Below are positions 63,650-64,000 of a stretch of DNA of 64,000 nucleotides, one piece after another. The position numbers were made by a program, and so were the translations under genes. The stretch's first letter is position 1; the number at the start of each line of letters is the position of its first letter. This stretch comes from Gracilariopsis chorda (Eukaryota > Rhodophyta > Florideophyceae > Gracilariales > Gracilariaceae), in assembly GCA_003194525.1 (NCBI GenBank), contig NBIV01000177.1, positions 62,001 to 126,000 of the forward strand, read 5' to 3'. The notes under the pieces are model-generated. The model was not told the origin of the DNA. It ran no database searches and worked only from the letters and a program-made list of their open reading frames with translations.

Positions 63650-64000
63650 GTTGCGCTTCAGAGGGTTTCTTCTCCGCTAAATGATACTGCGATAGGTGCC
63701 TACAGTGGTGACGCAACGTACGTATGTCCGGGGGCACGGCGTCGTCTCAAGTTCTTTTGCGATTTACTTTCACGAAATATGGAATCCCAAGAAGATGCAT
63801 TCGCAGCGTTGGAAACAGAGTCACATACGCAAAGAAACAACGACCAGTGGACGGGGCGGCACGACGGGATCATCTGCGTAACTGAAGTCACCAAGTCGCA
63901 CAGCTCTGCGCTAGACGCGTGAGATAGAGATTTGGTGTTTCAAGGGTAGGTAGTGTAGTGGCTCCGTCTCAACGATTTTGGTACTGTCGTGAAATCATTG
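63650..64000. other. Region upstream of the bromodomain gene
   Basis: Should hold the promoter of the minus-strand bromodomain gene. A plus-strand frame (63554-63922) overlaps that gene's start and is not convincing. Confidence 0.35.

Overview
The window is eukaryotic nuclear DNA. Its genes are long and mostly intron-poor. They encode chromatin proteins, plastid-type proteins and secretory proteins, and two long chromodomain-bearing Ty3/gypsy retroelements sit in the middle. Plastid-associated families (folate-biopterin transporter, an atypical short-chain dehydrogenase, DUF1415) beside condensin II and a SIRT6/7-type sirtuin suggest a photosynthetic protist. My best guess is a multicellular red alga, because genes are dense and largely uninterrupted while LTR elements are plentiful. 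That is inference from gene content only; no organelle or rRNA sequence is present to settle it.

Layout. 1-0.45 kb: tail of a Fringe-like glycosyltransferase. 1.1-1.8 kb: unknown protein (-). 4.2-5.3 kb: bZIP factor (-). 5.6-6.5 kb: BSD-domain protein (-), divergent from a secreted, membrane-anchored histidine acid phosphatase at 6.9-8.5 kb (+). 8.7-12.5 kb: condensin II subunit CAP-G2 (-). 13.7-15.2 kb: class IV sirtuin (-), divergent from an unknown protein at 15.6-17.2 kb (+). 18.0-18.8 kb: DUF1415 protein (+), convergent with a 1,084-residue ankyrin/RING protein at 19.0-22.2 kb (-). 22.2-25.6 kb is a gene-poor spacer.

25.6-47.6 kb is an island of mobile DNA: a degenerate coding remnant, a truncated LTR, element 1 (26529-36700, minus), a WD40 pseudogene, and element 2 (37794-47647, plus, with a 5-bp target duplication). 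Both elements are broken fossils of one chromovirus family. A PIF/Harbinger transposase relic follows at 48.1-49.6 kb.

50.0-51.7 kb: plastid-type folate/biopterin transporter (+), convergent with a Rossmann-fold protein (-). 53.9-54.4 kb: rhodanese (+), convergent with a small membrane-anchored protein (-). 55.4-60.0 kb is gene-poor with possible LINE scraps. 60.0-61.1 kb: Golgi-type glycosyltransferase-like protein (+), convergent with a bromodomain/Tudor-like protein at 61.3-63.6 kb (-).

The most unusual signal is structural. Both retroelements, in LTRs and in coding DNA, are studded with short near-perfect hairpins (stems 4-7 bp, loops 1-5 nt). At several homologous sites the two elements carry different stem sequences that still pair, by paired and mostly synonymous changes. 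The host genes I read around them do not look like this.
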